NCBI GenBank assembly: GCA_015065935.1
Contig: SVPI01000004.1
Location: forward strand, 1 to 64,000
Origin: Oscillospiraceae bacterium
GTDB lineage: Bacteria > Bacillota > Clostridia > Oscillospirales > Acutalibacteraceae
Length of the DNA: 64,000 nucleotides
Direction: 5' to 3'
Position numbers and translations under genes: made by a program. Shown piece after piece: positions 49,982 through 59,415 of the stretch. Position 1 is the stretch's first letter, and the number at the start of each line of letters is the position of its first letter. The notes below the pieces were generated by a model. It ran no database searches, had not been told where the DNA came from, and saw only the letters and a list, made by a program, of their open reading frames with translations.

Positions 49982-51064
49982 TTAACCATTTTCCTTTTCA
50001 AAATTTGCCATAAACTCTACGAGCTTTTCTACGCCCTCAACCGGCATTGCATTATAAATTGAAGCGCGCATTCCACCAACCGAGCGGTGACCCTTAAGGT
50101 TAACAAAGCCTGCTTTTTTGGCTTCAGCTACAAACTTGGCATCAAGCTCTTCGTTACCTGTTACAAAGGGAACGTTCATAAGTGAACGGTCGGCCTTTTC
50201 TACAGTGCCCTTGAACATTTTGCTGTTATCAAGGAAATCATAAAGAATTTTAGCCTTTTTCTCATTAATTTCCTTAATTTTTGGGAGTCCGCCAAGCTTC
50301 TTAATCCACTTAAGCACCAAGCCTGCAACATAAATGGTGTAGCAAGGGGGTGTGTTAAACATTGAGCCGTTATCGGCATGGGTTGCATAGTTAAACATTG
50401 TGGGGGTAATATCTTTGGCATTGCCGATTAAATCCTTACGGATAATGACAATGGTAAGACCTGCAGGAGCAAGGTTTTTCTGAGCGCCTGCATAAAGAAC
50501 GCCGAACTTCGAAACATCAATAGGCTCGGATAAAATGCAGCTGGAAATATCGGCAACAAGAGGAACATTGCCTGTATCGGGAAGCTCGGTAAAGCGGGTG
50601 CCGTAAATTGTGTTATTCATACAAATGTGAAAATAGTCGGCATCGGGAGTGAAGGTAGCCTTATCAAGCTTAGGTATGTAGGAATAGGTTTTATCAGCAG
50701 AAGATGCAACAACCTTTGCTTCACCGTAGCGAGCGGCCTCCTTATAAGCCTTGTTAGCCCACTGACCTGTTACAACAAAATCGGCCTTACCGCTTTTGTT
50801 CATAAGGTTTAAGGGCACCATAGCAAACTGTGAGGAAGCACCGCCCTGTAAAAAGAGCACCTCGTAGTTTTCGGGAATATTCATAATTTCGCGAAGATTT
50901 GCCTCGGTTTCCTTAATTATGGCATCATATTCCTTTGAACGGTGGGACATTTCCATAACCGACTGACCTGTTGCGCCAAATTCGCACATTTCTTTTGCGG
51001 CGGTCTCCAAAACCTCTAAGGGCAGCATGGAGGGACCTGCACTAAAATTATAAACTCTTGACAT
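49982..51064 (-). CDS. serC: Phosphoserine aminotransferase
   Basis: VYNFSAGPSMLPLEVLE, LFLQGGASSQFAMVPLNL, GAQKNLAPAGLTIVIIRKDL. Confidence 0.97.
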   Translation of the reverse strand: MSRVYNFSAGPSMLPLEVLETAAKEMCEFGATGQSVMEMSHRSKEYDAIIKETEANLREIMNIPENYEVLFLQGGASSQFAMVPLNLMNKSGKADFVVTGQWANKAYKEAARYGEAKVVASSADKTYSYIPKLDKATFTPDADYFHICMNNTIYGTRFTELPDTGNVPLVADISSCILSEPIDVSKFGVLYAGAQKNLAPAGLTIVIIRKDLIGNAKDITPTMFNYATHADNGSMFNTPPCYTIYVAGLVLKWIKKLGGLPKIKEINEKKAKILYDFLDNSKMFKGTVEKADRSLMNVPFVTGNEELDAKFVAEAKKAGFVNLKGHRSVGGMRASIYNAMPVEGVEKLVEFMANFEKENG

Positions 51065-51213
51065 AATTTATTTCCCCTATCGTGAAAAAATTTTATTCCA
51101 TTATATGCCCCTGTTTTTCTAATGTCAACACATTTGTTAAAATATTATCAATGTTTTTTCAAAATTTTTTGGTTTTTCTTAAAAGTTTGTTATTTTTTTG
51201 TCAATGTGTCTTA

Positions 51214-51246
51214 TAAAAACACCCGCCATGTTTTGACGGGTGCCTT
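51214..51246 (-). terminator. Terminator
   Basis: CACCCGTCAAAACATGGCGGGTGTTTTTA on minus strand. Confidence 0.75.
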
Positions 51247-51251
51247 TATCA

Positions 51252-51935
51252 TTATGAATTTTCAAGAATTTCTATAAGCTCGGCAAAGTTTTTTGCCGTA
51301 TATGTAGGCTCATATATTGCCCTTTCTCCCATCGGATTAAACCAAAGGGTATCAATACCGCTGTTAATGCCACCTAAAATATCAGAGCTCATTGAATCGC
51401 CAATAACAATAATTTTAGATTTATCCTTTTCGGGAATATTTTTTAGAACATAATCAAAATATTCCTTTTCGGGCTTTTGGTGGCCGATAGCCTCCGAAAC
51501 AAAAACGCCCTTGGCAAAATTTAAAATTCCCGAATTTTTAATTCGCTTTTCCTGGGTTACGGCGTTGCCGTTGGTGGTGTAATAAATCTCAAATTTTTTT
51601 GATAAACGCTCTATCATATTGAGAGCGCCATCAAGGGGAAAATGAAAGGTTTTTAAAGCCTCAATATATTCATCGGAAATCTTTTTGCTATTTCCTTCAA
51701 AGCCCTTTTCCTTTAAAAAAGCCTTAAAACGACCCTCGTAAATTTCACTTTTCTTAATTTCTCCACGCTCAAACATTTTCCAAAAGCGGTCGTTAACACC
51801 GCTATAGTAAACAATGTTTTCATCACTTGCCTCAATGCCGTTATTTTTCATAACAAGGCCTACGGCCTCCCGCTCACAGCGGGTGAAATCAAGAATTGTG
51901 TTATCAACATCAAAAAGTAAGGTAGTATAGCTCAT
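51252..51935 (-). CDS. HAD-superfamily hydrolase (YjjG-like nucleotidase)
   Basis: LLFDVDNTILDFTRCE, VIGDSMSSDILGGINSGIDTLWFN. Confidence 0.92.
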   Translation of the reverse strand: MSYTTLLFDVDNTILDFTRCEREAVGLVMKNNGIEASDENIVYYSGVNDRFWKMFERGEIKKSEIYEGRFKAFLKEKGFEGNSKKISDEYIEALKTFHFPLDGALNMIERLSKKFEIYYTTNGNAVTQEKRIKNSGILNFAKGVFVSEAIGHQKPEKEYFDYVLKNIPEKDKSKIIVIGDSMSSDILGGINSGIDTLWFNPMGERAIYEPTYTAKNFAELIEILENS

Positions 51936-51956
51936 TAAAATATCCTTTATGTATTT

Positions 51957-52799
51957 TTAAATTCCGCTAATCGCAAAGAATGTGGGAATTGCCGAAGCAA
52001 GGTTAGATAAGACGACAAAAATTATAATACCAAGAGCCAGCATTCCACCCGAAGTGCCGCCGCTAAGACTTAAGGTGTAAAGGTAATACGGTGTTTCACC
52101 GTGTTTTTCCCGTTGCTCCTTAATTTTTTCTACGGCGTGTTTTTTATAGATATGTAATGCAAACATTGCAATAACCGCGCCGCCAACAAGTGTTTCGGCG
52201 GTATCTAAAATATCGCTGATTAGAGCAAGAACACCTGTGGGCTCACCAATAGCAGGCTCCCCCTCCTCATCAAAAAACAGTTCGGGGTTTGCAACAGAAT
52301 CCATATTGCCGCCGAAAATCGATTCTATTGATGAAACAATATCCTTTGCAACCTCTATATTATTATCAAAATTAAGCGCAGTTTGCACACCTAAAACCAA
52401 TGTGCCTGCAATAATAAAGGCAATGGCGGGCTTAAACATTTTTCTATAGAAAAACCAAATGGCGGAGCCGAAAAAGCCGAGGAATGCCGTTAAAAGGAAC
52501 GCAGGCCAGCACCAGGAAACCTTTGAGCCTGAATATTCCATTTTTAAAAACTTATCATAAATTTTATCAGCATCCTTGCCAAGAAAGGCCAGCATTTCCC
52601 TTTTCTGGACACCCTCAATTTCCTCGGGCATTCCATTACCCATAGGACTACCCTTTTGGGCGGTAGGGTCAAATTGCTCAGGTGTTTTAAAATCACCGCT
52701 TAATTTTTCTTTTTTAAAATCAAGGGCTGTTCCGCAATTTTTGCAAAAATTAAATTGTTCTTCATTTTCGGTTTTGCATTCGGGACAAAACTTTTTCAT
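51957..52799 (-). CDS. Zinc-ribbon plus DUF2628-like membrane protein
   Basis: KFCPECKTENEEQFNFCKNCGTAL; SWCWPAFLLTAFLGFFGSAIWFFYRKMFKPAI. Confidence 0.85.
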   Translation of the reverse strand: MKKFCPECKTENEEQFNFCKNCGTALDFKKEKLSGDFKTPEQFDPTAQKGSPMGNGMPEEIEGVQKREMLAFLGKDADKIYDKFLKMEYSGSKVSWCWPAFLLTAFLGFFGSAIWFFYRKMFKPAIAFIIAGTLVLGVQTALNFDNNIEVAKDIVSSIESIFGGNMDSVANPELFFDEEGEPAIGEPTGVLALISDILDTAETLVGGAVIAMFALHIYKKHAVEKIKEQREKHGETPYYLYTLSLSGGTSGGMLALGIIIFVVLSNLASAIPTFFAISGI

Positions 52800-52813
52800 T
52801 TTAAAACCACCCT

Positions 52814-53755
52814 TTAAAAAATTTGTGCAATAAACATTATAAGGGAGGGCAAATAGCTTGTGGCTAAAATGCCCACAATAAGTAAAAGCAGGTTACTGCC
52901 GCCACGCTTCATTATTTGCTCATTTTTATCCTCAGCCTCGTTTTCTTTAATTTCACGAAGCGTTGATATTGTGTGTTTATAATAAAGATAATCACCAAAA
53001 AGAGCAAAGAAAAACCTTGTGGCAAGCTCCACAAAAACGGCAACAAAGGAGAGAATTTTTGCGCCCAGCGAAATGGTTGCCAGCTGATTTGCTATTTGAA
53101 CATAGGTTTCCATTGTAACCTGTCCCTGACCTGCAAAGGCAGAAAGAATGGTGTTATATTCTTCGGCAAAAGGCATCATTAAAATTCCTGCAACCACCAT
53201 TAGCAAAATCGCCAAAATGCCGCTTTTATACATTTTTCTATGCAGCGCCCAGCCCTCGGGGAGTAAAAATGCCGCCCAGTTCCAAGAAATTTTGCCGCCC
53301 GCCTTAAATTTTGCGAATTTAGGCATATAACGGTTGGAGGAAGACATAACAAACTTAGCGGCTTCCTTTGCGGTAACACCGCCGGAAAGCTCAAAATCGG
53401 CAGGAACTCCGCCTAGGGGGTCAAAGCCTGCGCCGCCCATTCCTGCGGCGTTTAAATGACCGCAATGGGGGCAGTTTTTATAACCGACCGGGTACTCCTC
53501 ATAGCAAAAATAGCAGGTAACCAGCTGTTCGGGCTGCTTATTTTCCTCCTGCTCAGGTTGCCCTATTTCCTCTTTTTTTGTTCTGCTGTATTCCTGCTCG
53601 GTACCGTGAAGTTCACTAAGCGCACAGTGACCGATTTTTTGATAGCATTCTCTGTGATGGGGTGCGCCGCACTCAGGGCAAAACACCACATCGTCATCTT
53701 CAAAAAGATATGCCTTACAAACGGGACACTGCTGTCCCTTTAAATCAATGCTCAT
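52814..53755 (-). CDS. Prok-RING-like finger plus second zinc ribbon plus DUF2628-like membrane protein
   Basis: CPVCKAYLFEDDDVVFCPECGAPHHRECYQKIGHCAL; CYFCYEEYPVGYKNCPHCG; SWNWAAFLLPEGWALHRKMYKSGI. Confidence 0.85.
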   Translation of the reverse strand: MSIDLKGQQCPVCKAYLFEDDDVVFCPECGAPHHRECYQKIGHCALSELHGTEQEYSRTKKEEIGQPEQEENKQPEQLVTCYFCYEEYPVGYKNCPHCGHLNAAGMGGAGFDPLGGVPADFELSGGVTAKEAAKFVMSSSNRYMPKFAKFKAGGKISWNWAAFLLPEGWALHRKMYKSGILAILLMVVAGILMMPFAEEYNTILSAFAGQGQVTMETYVQIANQLATISLGAKILSFVAVFVELATRFFFALFGDYLYYKHTISTLREIKENEAEDKNEQIMKRGGSNLLLLIVGILATSYLPSLIMFIAQIF

Positions 53756-54273
53756 TTTGTCATTTCCCTTGCTGTATCCAAAATCAAAGTGAAATAATCC
53801 TTGCCATAGTTGTGGAATTTACCCTTTTCAACCATTTCGGAAAAGGTTTTTGTATCAACCCAACGAGCCAGCGCAACCTCACCCTTTTGGAGTGTTAGAT
53901 TTTCTGCAGGGATATCACACACGGTAAACCACACATCAACAAGCGAATTGCGGCGCTTAATGCGCTTTATAAAGCGAAGCTCGTTTTCTTCTGCCTTAAT
54001 TCCAAGCTCCTCGGCAAGCTCCCTTTTAGCGGCACTTAGTGAGCTTTCGCCCGAAAATGCCGAGCCGCCTGTTGCCGCCCATTCACCCGGCATAAGCTTT
54101 TTTTCCTTGCTGCGCTTTTGAATGAGCAGTTCGCCCTTTGAAGACACAATCCAGATATGAACAACCAGGTGATATTCACCGGGTCGCAAAAAGGTGCGTC
54201 CCCTTACAACGGTTTTACCTGTGGGTGTGCCCTGTGCATTTAATATGTCCCATTTTTCCATATATTCACCCAA
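53752..54273 (-). CDS. Nudix hydrolase
   Basis: GEWAATGGSAFSGESSLSAAKRELAEELGI Nudix box. Confidence 0.93.
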   Translation of the reverse strand: MGEYMEKWDILNAQGTPTGKTVVRGRTFLRPGEYHLVVHIWIVSSKGELLIQKRSKEKKLMPGEWAATGGSAFSGESSLSAAKRELAEELGIKAEENELRFIKRIKRRNSLVDVWFTVCDIPAENLTLQKGEVALARWVDTKTFSEMVEKGKFHNYGKDYFTLILDTAREMTK

Positions 54274-54390
54274 TTTAAACTTTTCTTAAAACTAATTATA
54301 CCAAAGCCGCCGCCCTTTTACAACATTTTTTGAAAAATATTAGGAAAATAGTATTGTAAATAATTCAGTATTATTGTATAATATATTAAA

Positions 54391-54534
54391 ACTCGCGTGA
54401 TAAGGCGTGCGAATGGGCGGGTCCTGTGCGACGGGAGGCTATGAACCATGTCAGGCGGGGAACCGAGCAGCATTAAGTAGTTTTTCTCGTGCGCCGCAGT
54501 AAATCGGTCCATTCGTACACCTTACTACGTGAGT
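54391..54534 (+). ncRNA. ffs: Signal recognition particle RNA
   Basis: Conserved tatgaaccatgtcaggcggggaaccgagcagcattaagtag; outer helix ctcgcgtgataaggcgtgcgaatggg/tccattcgtacaccttactacgtgag; TATAAT just upstream; located before dnaX. Confidence 0.92.
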
Positions 54535-54557
54535 TTCTTAATTTAAGGGAGATTATT

Positions 54558-56147
54558 ATGGGTTATCAGGCTTTTTATCGCAAATACAGGCCAAGCTCCT
54601 TTGCCGATGTTTTAGGTCAGGAGCATATTACCGATGTTTTGTGCCGCCAGCTTGCAGGCGGTAATGTTTTCCATGCCTATCTTTTTACAGGTACAAGAGG
54701 AACCGGTAAAACCACCTGTGCAAAAATTCTTGCAAAGGCAGTAAACTGCCTAAATGCAAAGGATGGCAATCCCTGCGGTGAATGCGAGGCCTGCCTTAAT
54801 ATTGCGGCAGGTGAAGTTACCGACATTGTGGAAATTGATGCCGCTTCAAACAACTCGGTTGATAACATAAGAGATTTACGTGATAAGGTTAACTTTGCCC
54901 CATCCTCAGTTAAATACCGTGTGTTTATTATTGATGAGGTGCATATGCTTAGCATCAGTGCATTTAATGCACTGCTTAAAACCCTTGAGGAGCCCCCTGC
55001 ACACGTTATTTTCATTCTTGCAACAACCGAGGTGCACAAGCTTCCCGCAACCATTCTTTCGCGCTGTCAGCGATTTGATTTTAAAAGAATTGAAAACGAT
55101 AAGCTCATTGCCCGCATAAATTTTGTCTGCCGTGAGGAAGGTCTTAAAATCAGCGAAACTGCGGCGGCACTTATTGCCTCTGCGGCTGATGGCGGTATGC
55201 GTGATGCACTTTCTCTTTTAGACCTTTGCGCATCAAAGAGCAATGACATAACCGAAGAAATTGTTATGGCGGTCTGCGGTCTTACAGGAAATGAATATTT
55301 AAACGACCTTGCCTGCCTTTTCAAAAATAGAGATACAAGCGCCGCTTTAGCACTTGTAGACAAGTTATATTTAAACGGTATTGATATGCTTCGCCTTTGC
55401 AGTGAGCTAACCACATTTTACCGCAATTTAATGATTATTAAAACGGTTAAAACCGGAGAGTTACCCATTGTTTGTTCGGCGGCACAGCTTGAGCGCTTTA
55501 AAGAAATTTCCGAGGGCTATGAGCTAAAGGAAATTTTAAGAACCCTTTCCCTGCTTCAGGAAGCCACCGTTAATATGCAAAATTCTGACCGCCGTTGCGA
55601 GTTTGAAATGTTTGCAGTTAAGGTTTGTACCCCTGCCCTCTCGGCAGATTTTGCCTCCCTTGAGCAAAGAATAAGTGACCTTGAAAAAATGCTTCAAGGC
55701 GGCGTTAAACCTTTGGCCGCTCCTGCACCCAAAACCGAAACAAAAGTAAAGGAAACAAAGAAAGAAAGTTTGGCTGAGGCGCCTGCTGTTACCGCAGATG
55801 AAGCAGTAGCAGAACAGCCCGAGGTAAAACCTACAGTAAACGGTGAGCTTAAACAGTGGGGAGAAATTGTTGAGGTGCTTAAAACCACCTGCCCGCTTAT
55901 GGCAGGGGCACTTAGCTCCGGCTCAAGAGCCTTTGTAAAGGATAAATTTCTTCTTATTGACTGCAAAAGTCAACAGTTTTTAAACCTTATGCGTACCAAC
56001 GCAACCTATAAAAACCACATTAAAAATGCAATATTTAAGGTGCTTGGCGAAAACTACAGCATAGGTCCTTATAAAGAGGAAAGCGAGGGCGAGGAGACCG
56101 ACCCACTGTCAATCCTTGCTGACAAGCTTAAGCAATTAGAGATTTAA
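54558..56147 (+). CDS. dnaX: DNA polymerase III subunit gamma/tau
   Basis: YQAFYRKYRPSSFADVLGQEHI, LFTGTRGTGKTTCAKILAKAVNC; start set to ATG 54558 (ORF-track start lies inside the SRP RNA). Confidence 0.97.
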   Translation: MGYQAFYRKYRPSSFADVLGQEHITDVLCRQLAGGNVFHAYLFTGTRGTGKTTCAKILAKAVNCLNAKDGNPCGECEACLNIAAGEVTDIVEIDAASNNSVDNIRDLRDKVNFAPSSVKYRVFIIDEVHMLSISAFNALLKTLEEPPAHVIFILATTEVHKLPATILSRCQRFDFKRIENDKLIARINFVCREEGLKISETAAALIASAADGGMRDALSLLDLCASKSNDITEEIVMAVCGLTGNEYLNDLACLFKNRDTSAALALVDKLYLNGIDMLRLCSELTTFYRNLMIIKTVKTGELPIVCSAAQLERFKEISEGYELKEILRTLSLLQEATVNMQNSDRRCEFEMFAVKVCTPALSADFASLEQRISDLEKMLQGGVKPLAAPAPKTETKVKETKKESLAEAPAVTADEAVAEQPEVKPTVNGELKQWGEIVEVLKTTCPLMAGALSSGSRAFVKDKFLLIDCKSQQFLNLMRTNATYKNHIKNAIFKVLGENYSIGPYKEESEGEETDPLSILADKLKQLEI

Positions 56148-56163
56148 AGGAGATTTAAAGAAT

Positions 56164-56505
56164 ATGAAGGTAAGAATTCCCAACCAAGGCGGCGGACAAA
56201 ATATGAACGCCATGCTTAAACAGGCGCAAAAAATGCAGGAGGATATGGCCAACCTGCAGGCCGACCTTGAGCAAAGAGAATTTAAAGGTTCTGCCGGCGG
56301 CGGAATGGTTGAAGCCACCGTTACAGGCAAGCACGAGCTTGTTTCACTTAAAATTAATCCCGAGGTTATTGAACCCGAGGATGCCGAAATGCTTGAGGAT
56401 TTCGTTATGCTCGCCGTTAATGAAGCTATCGGTAAAGCCACAAAAACTCAGGAAGAGGAAATGGGCGCCATTACAAGTGGTCTTAATATGCCCGGCTTAT
56501 TTTAA
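56164..56505 (+). CDS. YbaB/EbfC family nucleoid-associated protein
   Basis: [43 protein letters not shown]. Confidence 0.97.
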   Translation: MKVRIPNQGGGQNMNAMLKQAQKMQEDMANLQADLEQREFKGSAGGGMVEATVTGKHELVSLKINPEVIEPEDAEMLEDFVMLAVNEAIGKATKTQEEEMGAITSGLNMPGLF

Positions 56506-56507
56506 TT

Positions 56508-57107
56508 ATGGCTTACAACATTGTTCCGTTAAATGAACTTATAAACCAATTTGAAAGGTTGCCGGGAATTGGCAAGAAAACCGCCACCCGCCTTGCTTTT
56601 TCGGTGCTTGCCGCCCCTAAAGAGCAGGCACAGCGTTTTGCCGATGCCCTTGTTAATGCTAGGGAGAAAATTCATTTTTGCGCCTGCTGTCAGTCCTTTA
56701 CCGACCTTGAAATATGCCCTATTTGTGCAGATGAAACAAGGGATAAAAGCGTTATCTGCGTTGTAAGCGAGGCAAAGGATGTTTTGGCATTTGAGAGGAC
56801 CAGGGAATATAACGGTTTATACCACGTACTCCACGGAGTTTTATCTCCACTTGACGGCATTACGGCCGAGCAGCTTAAAATTAAAGAACTAATGGCACGC
56901 CTTGCCGATGGCACCGTAAAGGAAGTTATTATGGCAACAAACCCCACCGTTGAGGGTGAGGCAACCTCCAGCTACCTTTCCCGCCTTATAAAGCCAATGG
57001 GCATTAAAATCACCCGCCTGGCTTACGGAATTCCGGTTGGCGGTGACCTTGAATATGCTGATGAGGTTACACTTTCAAAGGCCCTTGAGGGCAGAAATGA
57101 GATTTAA
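56508..57107 (+). CDS. recR: Recombination protein RecR
   Basis: [44 protein letters not shown]. Confidence 0.98.
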   Translation: MAYNIVPLNELINQFERLPGIGKKTATRLAFSVLAAPKEQAQRFADALVNAREKIHFCACCQSFTDLEICPICADETRDKSVICVVSEAKDVLAFERTREYNGLYHVLHGVLSPLDGITAEQLKIKELMARLADGTVKEVIMATNPTVEGEATSSYLSRLIKPMGIKITRLAYGIPVGGDLEYADEVTLSKALEGRNEI

Positions 57108-57110
57108 ACT

Positions 57111-57320
57111 ATGACAAAAGAAAAAATTGACAGAATTAACGCCCTTGCCCGAAAGCAAAAGGCCGAAGGGCTAACCGAGGAGGAAAAGGCAGAGCAGGCC
57201 GCCCTTCGCAGGGAATATATTGACTCTTTTAAGCGTGACCTTGAAAGTCAGCTTAATAATATGTCTATTGTTGAGCCCGACGGAACTGTTAAAAAGGTGG
57301 AGAAAAAATGGAAATCGTAA
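57111..57320 (+). CDS. DUF896 domain protein (YnzC-like)
   Basis: KIDRINALARKQKAEGLTEEEKAEQAALRREYIDSFKRDLESQL. Confidence 0.93.
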   Translation: MTKEKIDRINALARKQKAEGLTEEEKAEQAALRREYIDSFKRDLESQLNNMSIVEPDGTVKKVEKKWKS

Positions 57321-58258
57321 TTCTTGACGGCGCCACCGTTGCCGCAAACGACCTTAATTTCAGTGTTCTTGAAAAGTTTGGAAATTTAACCGTTTATGAT
57401 TTCACAGCCCCTGAGGAAATTATTAAGCACTGTGAAAACGCCGATGCGGTTTTTTGTAACAAGATTGTTTTTACCCGCGAAATTTTTGAGAAACTGCCAA
57501 AGCTTAAATATGTTGGTCTTTTTGCCACGGGCTTTAACAATATTGATGTTAAGGCCGCAAAGGAGCTGGGCATAACCGTTTGCAATGCAGGCTCCTATTC
57601 TACCGATGCCGTGGCACAGCACACCTTTGGCTTTATTCTCAATAACTACACCCGCATTGCCGATTACAGTCGCTTTGTTTTGTCGGGTGGCTGGACGGTG
57701 AGCAAGGTTTTCTCCCCTGTTGTTTTCCCCACCGATGAAATAAAGGGCAAAACCCTTGGTATCATCGGCTACGGCAGCATTGGTAAAAAGGTTGCCGAAA
57801 TTGCCCGTGTTTTCGGAATGAGGGTTATTGTTCACACAAGAACGGTGCGTGAGGATGGCATTACAGAGTTTGTAAGCCTTGATGAGCTTTTAAACTCCAG
57901 CGATATTATTTCCCTCCATTGCCCATTAACGGCCGAAAACACAGAAATGTTTAATTCCGAAGCCTTTGCCAAATGTAAAAACGGCGCATATTTTATAAAC
58001 ACCGCCCGCGGCGGCCTTGTTAATGAGCAGGCCCTTTTTGATGCACTTGAAAGCGGAAAACTTTCGGGCGCCGCAGTTGATGTTATATGCACCGAGCCTA
58101 TGCCCAAGGACTGCGTTTTGCTAAAGGCTAAAAACATAACCATAACCCCGCACTCCGCCTGGACCCCCTTCGCAACCCGAAACAGGGTGCTGGAAATTGC
58201 CCGCCAAAACTACGAGGCATTTTTAAAGGGCACACCACAAAATGTGGTATCGAAATAA
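57308..58258 (+). CDS. D-2-hydroxyacid dehydrogenase (glycerate dehydrogenase-like)
   Basis: GLFATGFNNIDVKAAKELGI, GIIGYGSIGKKVAEIARVFGM, NTARGGLVNEQALFDAL. Confidence 0.93.
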   Translation: MEIVILDGATVAANDLNFSVLEKFGNLTVYDFTAPEEIIKHCENADAVFCNKIVFTREIFEKLPKLKYVGLFATGFNNIDVKAAKELGITVCNAGSYSTDAVAQHTFGFILNNYTRIADYSRFVLSGGWTVSKVFSPVVFPTDEIKGKTLGIIGYGSIGKKVAEIARVFGMRVIVHTRTVREDGITEFVSLDELLNSSDIISLHCPLTAENTEMFNSEAFAKCKNGAYFINTARGGLVNEQALFDALESGKLSGAAVDVICTEPMPKDCVLLKAKNITITPHSAWTPFATRNRVLEIARQNYEAFLKGTPQNVVSK

Positions 58259-58267
58259 AAACAATTT

Positions 58268-58302
58268 AAAAAGCCACGGAAATTCCGTGGCTTTTTCTTT
58301 TT
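58268..58302. terminator. Bidirectional terminator
   Basis: aaaaagccacggaaattccgtggctttttc. Confidence 0.8.
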
Positions 58303-59246
58303 TAAAGGGAATTAACCAGCGCCCCAAAGGTGGCAAAGTCCTCTTCCCTTACTATTTTAATGTTATTTATACTGCTTTCAATAAAGTTTATTTCGTATCC
58401 TAAATTATGCATAAGCATTGTGCAGCAGGATTCACTTAAAGGGTGCCCTTCCCTTTTCGCCTTGGCAAACACGCCGCTTATAACCGACAGGCGGTGGGCT
58501 TCGGGAGACTGCATTGCCACAACCGAATCGCGGTTAATATATTTCGCACCATTTTCTGATATTTGAAACTGCACATAATCATCCATTAAATGCCCAATGG
58601 TGGCACTACCCTTTTCGTTGCACTCCTTTAACAGCCGTGAAATCATTTCCCCTGTAACCATTGGTCTTGTGGCTTCTTGTACCACAACAATATCATTTAA
58701 TGAATAGGCATTCTTTATATTTTCTAAGGCATTTTGCAGTGACTGAATACCGCTAATACCATTTGGAACAAGGGCTTTAAGTTTGGTAATTTCGTACTGT
58801 TCGGCATAGGCGGTTACAATGTTTTCCCAGCCCTTAAGGCACACAATATAAATATCATCAATAAGTGGATGATTTTGATATGCCTCCATACAATAAACAA
58901 TTATAGGCTTACCGTTAACGTTGACAAATTGGCTCGGTATGTTTTGTTTGTTTCTGCCCGATTTTCCGCCTGCTAAAATAATTACAATGTTTTTGTTTCG
59001 TTTTTGGGAGATAGCAGCACTCTCAAAAGTAATTGATTTTGGAGAGGTGTATCCCATTATCAGCTCCTCAACGGTGGTATCCAGCACTGTTGCAAATTTT
59101 TGTAGTTTCTTATGGGAAACATCATTTTCCCCCGATTCAATTTTTGCAATGGTGGAACGGGTTTTGTATCCGAGCGCATCAGCCAGCTCCTGCTGGGACA
59201 TTCTCATTTCATATCTACGCTTTTTAATGTTTGCACCAACCGACAT
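58302..59246 (-). CDS. XRE-family HTH domain fused to IspD/TarI-like cytidylyltransferase domain
   Basis: IKKRRYEMRMSQQELADALGYKTRSTIAKIESGENDVS HTH; IVIILAGGKSGRNKQNIPSQFVNVNGKPIIVYCMEAY, VVVQEATRPMVT. Confidence 0.88.
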   Translation of the reverse strand: MSVGANIKKRRYEMRMSQQELADALGYKTRSTIAKIESGENDVSHKKLQKFATVLDTTVEELIMGYTSPKSITFESAAISQKRNKNIVIILAGGKSGRNKQNIPSQFVNVNGKPIIVYCMEAYQNHPLIDDIYIVCLKGWENIVTAYAEQYEITKLKALVPNGISGIQSLQNALENIKNAYSLNDIVVVQEATRPMVTGEMISRLLKECNEKGSATIGHLMDDYVQFQISENGAKYINRDSVVAMQSPEAHRLSVISGVFAKAKREGHPLSESCCTMLMHNLGYEINFIESSINNIKIVREEDFATFGALVNSL

Positions 59247-59274
59247 AAAATACCTCCAAAAATACGTTATGTAT

Positions 59275-59361
59275 ATTATAAATCAACAACAAGTGATTTT
59301 CAAGGGCTAAAAATCACTTTACTTCTCATTTTGTTGACTTTTTGGTGATTTTATGTATAAT
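59275..59361. promoter_or_regulatory. Divergent promoters with GTGATTTT inverted/direct repeats (candidate XRE operators)
   Basis: Plus: TTGACT-16-TATAAT (59334-59361). Minus: TTGAAA-17-TATAAT (59275-59303). AAGTGATTTT / AAAAATCACTT inverted repeat 59291-59319 and GTGATTTT 59345-59352. Confidence 0.6.
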
Positions 59362-59415
59362 GATTAAGGCAATAAATGTATTCTATATATTATATTAATT
59401 AAAGGAGTTCTAATT

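Noticed and set aside
54489-54557. N-terminal extension of dnaX in the ORF track
   Set aside because: Lies within the SRP RNA gene; ATG 54558 with upstream aaggga matches the usual DnaX N-terminus.
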